Origin: Planctomycetota bacterium
Lineage (GTDB): Bacteria; Planctomycetota; UBA1135; JACQFD01
DNA: 64,000 nt
Direction of reading: 5' to 3'
NCBI GenBank assembly: GCA_016792805.1
Contig: JAEUHX010000070.1
Span: forward strand, 1 to 64,000
The notes below the pieces were generated by a model. It searched no databases. It was given only the letters and a program-made list of their open reading frames with translations, and was not told the origin of the DNA. Each line of letters starts with the position of its first letter. Within the stretch, counting starts at the first letter, position 1. Of the stretch, positions 61,354-64,000 are shown one piece after another. The position numbers and the translations under genes are program-made.

Positions 61354-62684
61354 TTCGAGATCTCGCTTTTCGCCTCCTCAATAAATCGATCGCTGTTCCG
61401 AGCCGCGAAGTGGACCAGATCGCACGAAGTGCGCGCCTGGAACCACGGGATCGCGCGCTTCTCCACGATGTCGTTTCCGGCGTGGCGCGCCGGATGGGCA
61501 CGATCGATTCCGTCCTTTCCGTTTACCTGCGGCGCAATCCCGAGCGCGCGGTGCGCACGATCCTGCGGATCGGCGTCTATGAGCTCGTCTACCTCGACCG
61601 CATGCCGCCCCACGCTGTGGTGTCGGAGTCGGTCGCCGTGGCGGGCCGGCGCATCTCGGGACCCACGGCCGGATTTGTGAACGCCGTGCTGCGGGCCATC
61701 GCGACGGAGCTCCAGTTCGAGCCGCTCGCGAGCTACCGGCCGATGCGCGATCGATTCCCGACGGAGACGCGCGTGGCGCGCTTCGCGCGGCCCGTGCTCC
61801 CCGACCCGGCGACGAATCCGAGCGGCTACCTCGCGGCGATTCACTCACTGCCGGCGCACGTGGTCGACCGTTGGAGGGCGCGGTTTGGCGATCGCGGCGC
61901 GGCCGACGCGTTCCGCGCGAGCAACGAGCGCCCCGCGCTCACGCTGCGCGCCAACACGGAAGTGATCGAGCGCGATGCCCTCGTCGAGGAGCTCCGCGGC
62001 CTCGGCTACCCGGCTGTGCCGGGCGATCACGCGCTCGCAGTTCATTTACCGGCGCGCGCCGACGGGCTCTTTGACAGCGAGATCTTCAAGAAGGGCGGCT
62101 TCGTCGTTCAGGACGAGACGCAGATGCGCGTCGCCGATTTGTTGGCTCCGAAGCCGAAAGAGAAAGTGTTGGATCTCTGCTCCGCTCCCGGCGGAAAGAC
62201 CACACATCTCGCGCAGCTTGCGAAAGACAAGGCCGATATTCTTGCGGTCGACCAGTCGGAAGACCGCGTAGCGCGCGTTCGCGAGAGCGCCGAGCGCCTC
62301 AAGCTGAAGTCGATTCGTACACAAGTGGCGAACGCACTCGTGGCCCCCGTGCCGGGCGGCCCGTTCGATGCCGTGCTCGTCGACGCCCCGTGCTCCAATT
62401 CGGGCGTGCTCGCGCGGCGCCCCGAGGCGCGCTGGCGCATTAATGAGGATTCGCTGGCGACGCATCATCAAACGCAAGCGCGTCTGCTGATCGCTGGATT
62501 ATTGGCAACAAAAGTCGGCGGACGTCTCGTCTACTCGACCTGCTCGGTGGAGCCCGAGGAAAACGAGATGGTCGTGCAGGAAGTGGTCGAGCAGCATAAG
62601 CTCGCGAAGGTCGAGAAGGCCGAGACAGTTGTGCCGGCGCCCGGACGCGAAGGCGGCTACCACGCGCTCCTGATCCGCATTTAG
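61350..62684 (+). CDS. rsmB: 16S rRNA m5C967 methyltransferase RsmB
   Basis: 444 aa. N-terminal NusB-like RNA-binding domain (LLHDVVSGVARRMGTIDSVL, RTILRIGVYELVYLDRMPPHAVV), then a Rossmann methyltransferase: VLDLCSAPGGKTTHLAQLA, the motif IV Cys in VDAPCSNSGVLARRPEARW, and the motif VI catalytic Cys in VYSTCSVEPEENE. GTG at 61350 overlaps the fmt stop as GTGA and is preferred to the TTG at 61338. Confidence 0.95.
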   Translation: MIRDLAFRLLNKSIAVPSREVDQIARSARLEPRDRALLHDVVSGVARRMGTIDSVLSVYLRRNPERAVRTILRIGVYELVYLDRMPPHAVVSESVAVAGRRISGPTAGFVNAVLRAIATELQFEPLASYRPMRDRFPTETRVARFARPVLPDPATNPSGYLAAIHSLPAHVVDRWRARFGDRGAADAFRASNERPALTLRANTEVIERDALVEELRGLGYPAVPGDHALAVHLPARADGLFDSEIFKKGGFVVQDETQMRVADLLAPKPKEKVLDLCSAPGGKTTHLAQLAKDKADILAVDQSEDRVARVRESAERLKLKSIRTQVANALVAPVPGGPFDAVLVDAPCSNSGVLARRPEARWRINEDSLATHHQTQARLLIAGLLATKVGGRLVYSTCSVEPEENEMVVQEVVEQHKLAKVEKAETVVPAPGREGGYHALLIRI

Positions 62685-62710
62685 CGAAAGCTACAGAAAG
62701 CGAGGATCCG

Positions 62711-63547
62711 ATGTCGATCAAGCCGTTCCAAACGCGCGGCTCCGTCGTCTGTATCACTGGGGCGTCGGCGGGCATCGGCGCTGCGACGGCGATCGCGCTC
62801 GAGAAGCAGGGCGCGAAGCTCGCGCTCTGCGCTCGGCGCGTGGACCGGCTGAATGCGCTGCGCGCGACGTTCCAGCTCCCGGGCGAGCACGCGCCGATCG
62901 AGATGGACGTGGCCGATGCTGGCTCCGTTGAGCGCGGCTTCCGCGCGATCGATCAAAAATTTGGAAAGCTCGACGCGCTGGTGGCCAATGCCGGCGTCGG
63001 CGCGTGGTATCGCGTCGATGAGACGCCCGAAGAGGAGATTCAGCGCACGCTCGAGACGAATGTCGCGGGCGTGATTCGTTGCATTCGCGCCGGCGTGCCG
63101 CTGCTGCGCAAAGCGGGCGGCGGGCGAATTGTGCTTGTGTCGTCCGTCGTCGGGCGCCGCGGCGTGCCGATGATGGGGCTCTACTCGGCGAGCAAGTTCG
63201 CGCTCCACGGCCTCGCCGACGCGATGCGCATCGAGCTCGAGCCCGAGGGGATCGCCGTTTCTGTGTATTGTCCGGCGCTGACGATGACGGAGTTCCACGA
63301 CGCCGCGCAAGGCGACAAGGGCGAGAAGCCGCCGACAAGCGAGGGCGAAACGGCCGACGCCGTGGCGGCGGGGCTCATCGAATTGTTGCGATCGGGGAAG
63401 CCCGAGGCGCATCGATTCGGTGCGCTTCATCCCAAGCGCTGGGCCGGAGTGATCACACAGTTGGCGCCCAGGCTGATGGACAATCAGCTGCGAAAATATT
63501 ACGAAGCGCGCCGTGCGGCATCTCACCGCGCAGCAGTGCGCCCGTAG
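62711..63547 (+). CDS. Short-chain dehydrogenase/reductase
   Basis: 278 aa classical SDR. Cofactor motif TGASAGIG near the N-terminus, with ALCARRVDRL suggesting NADP(H) preference; ANAGVG, the catalytic Ser in VLVSSVVG, and YSASK. The C-terminal extension (RFGALHPKRWAGVITQLAPR) resembles the DltE/YqjQ-like group often active on lipid or sugar substrates; the substrate here is unknown. Follows rsmB by 26 bases. Confidence 0.9.
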   Translation: MSIKPFQTRGSVVCITGASAGIGAATAIALEKQGAKLALCARRVDRLNALRATFQLPGEHAPIEMDVADAGSVERGFRAIDQKFGKLDALVANAGVGAWYRVDETPEEEIQRTLETNVAGVIRCIRAGVPLLRKAGGGRIVLVSSVVGRRGVPMMGLYSASKFALHGLADAMRIELEPEGIAVSVYCPALTMTEFHDAAQGDKGEKPPTSEGETADAVAAGLIELLRSGKPEAHRFGALHPKRWAGVITQLAPRLMDNQLRKYYEARRAASHRAAVRP

Positions 63548-63555
63548 GCGCGCGC

Positions 63556-64000
63556 GTGCTCCGCTATAGTTACAATACAAACGGGTTCGCGCATCACCGG
63601 CTCGAAGACGCCGTCGAAATTTTGCGCGAGCTCGGCTACGAGGGAATCGGGCTCACGCCCGATGTGCACCACCTCGACCCGTTCCGCACGGAGGTTGGCG
63701 AACTCCGGCGATGGCGGAAGACTCTTCACGGGCTCGAAATCGTCATTCAGACGGGCGCGCGATTTTTGTTGGATTCGCGGCGCAAGCACGAGCCGACGCT
63801 GCTTTCCGAGGACAAGGAAGAGCGCGCGGTTCGCCGGCTGTTCCTCGAGAAGGCCATCGAGATGGGTGAGATCTTGAAGGCGACAGCGGTCTCCTTCTGG
63901 TCGGGCAGGGCGCCGGCTGGCGCCGATGAAGAGGAATTGTGGGATCGGCTCGAGATGGAGTGCCGTCCGCTCTGTCTGCGCGCGCAGCGCGCCGGGCTGA
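63556..64000 (+). CDS. Sugar-phosphate isomerase/epimerase-like TIM-barrel protein (3' truncated)
   Basis: GTG at 63556, 148 codons up to the window edge, 8 bases after the SDR stop. Starts LRYSYNTNGFAHHRLEDAVEI, then LGYEGIGLTPDVHHLDPF, typical first strands of xylose-isomerase-like TIM barrels (AP endonuclease 2 family), with His and Asp residues placed for metal binding. Such proteins act as sugar isomerases or epimerases; the exact role cannot be told from the fragment. Co-transcription with the SDR is likely. Confidence 0.75.
   Translation, partial: MLRYSYNTNGFAHHRLEDAVEILRELGYEGIGLTPDVHHLDPFRTEVGELRRWRKTLHGLEIVIQTGARFLLDSRRKHEPTLLSEDKEERAVRRLFLEKAIEMGEILKATAVSFWSGRAPAGADEEELWDRLEMECRPLCLRAQRAGL

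Noticed and set aside
1..64000. CRISPR array, prophage or insertion sequence with intact transposase
   Set aside because: No regularly spaced repeats, no phage structural genes and no recognisable transposase frame were seen.

Overview
This 64-kb window comes from a GC-rich Gram-negative-type bacterium. It makes LPS: there is a Kdo-pathway isomerase followed by an Lpt-like export cluster. It also carries a complete bacillithiol pathway, a B12-dependent class II ribonucleotide reductase, a Tat component and a type IV pilus/type II secretion ATPase. Very large secreted proteins with 'DxDGDGD' repeats, an RHS protein carrying a dockerin-like insert, and a secreted protein ending in a GspG-like segment all recall Planctomycetota or a neighbouring deep lineage. 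That placement is inference; no rRNA gene is present to settle it.

The window probably lies beside the chromosome origin. dnaA and gyrA are on the minus strand (24.4-28.8 kb). dnaN, dciA and gyrB are on the plus strand (47.3-51.3 kb). parA is at 31-32 kb, parB at 40.6-41.5 kb, and two consensus-like parS sites directly follow parB. A roughly 0.5-kb non-coding stretch before dnaN holds DnaA-box-like words and is the best oriC candidate.

Layout. 0-4 kb: the end of an RHS protein with a metalloprotease-like C-terminus and a lower-GC propeller-like gene. 4.0-5.2 kb: non-coding DNA with palindromes. 5-9.7 kb: recD2, rpsU, an rluD-like gene and a DedA-family gene. 9.7-14.3 kb: HDOD protein, HEAT-repeat protein and PilB-type ATPase. 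14.5-18.2 kb: membrane protein genes and a secreted propeller. 18.4-20.9 kb: nrdJ with a strong terminator. 21.3-24.3 kb: murJ and an SGNH hydrolase. 24.4-37.5 kb: a long same-strand run of sigma factor, hemW, pyrF, bshC, bshB1, parA, bshA, cysteine desulfurase, dnaA and gyrA. 37.6-43 kb: an HPr-domain fusion, a metallophosphoesterase, a membrane protein, parB/parS, a cyclophilin and a lipoprotein. 43.4-46.7 kb: two secreted proteins. 47-51 kb: dnaN-dciA-gyrB. 51.3-58.0 kb: tatA/B-like gene and the kdsD-lptC/A-lptD cluster. 58-64 kb: M50 protease, scpA, thioredoxin, fmt, rsmB, an SDR and a partial TIM-barrel protein.

The most notable items are: (1) a bacillithiol operon with the chromosome-partition gene parA inside it; (2) a three-gene LPS block in which one 877-residue protein appears to replace LptC and LptA; (3) an HPr-like domain fused to a large unknown helical domain; (4) an RHS protein with a Cys-rich HExxH tip; (5) a dispersed repeat found upstream of nrdJ and in the putative oriC; and (6) an over-represented, strand-biased AAAAGTG word that ignores reading frame and gene direction.
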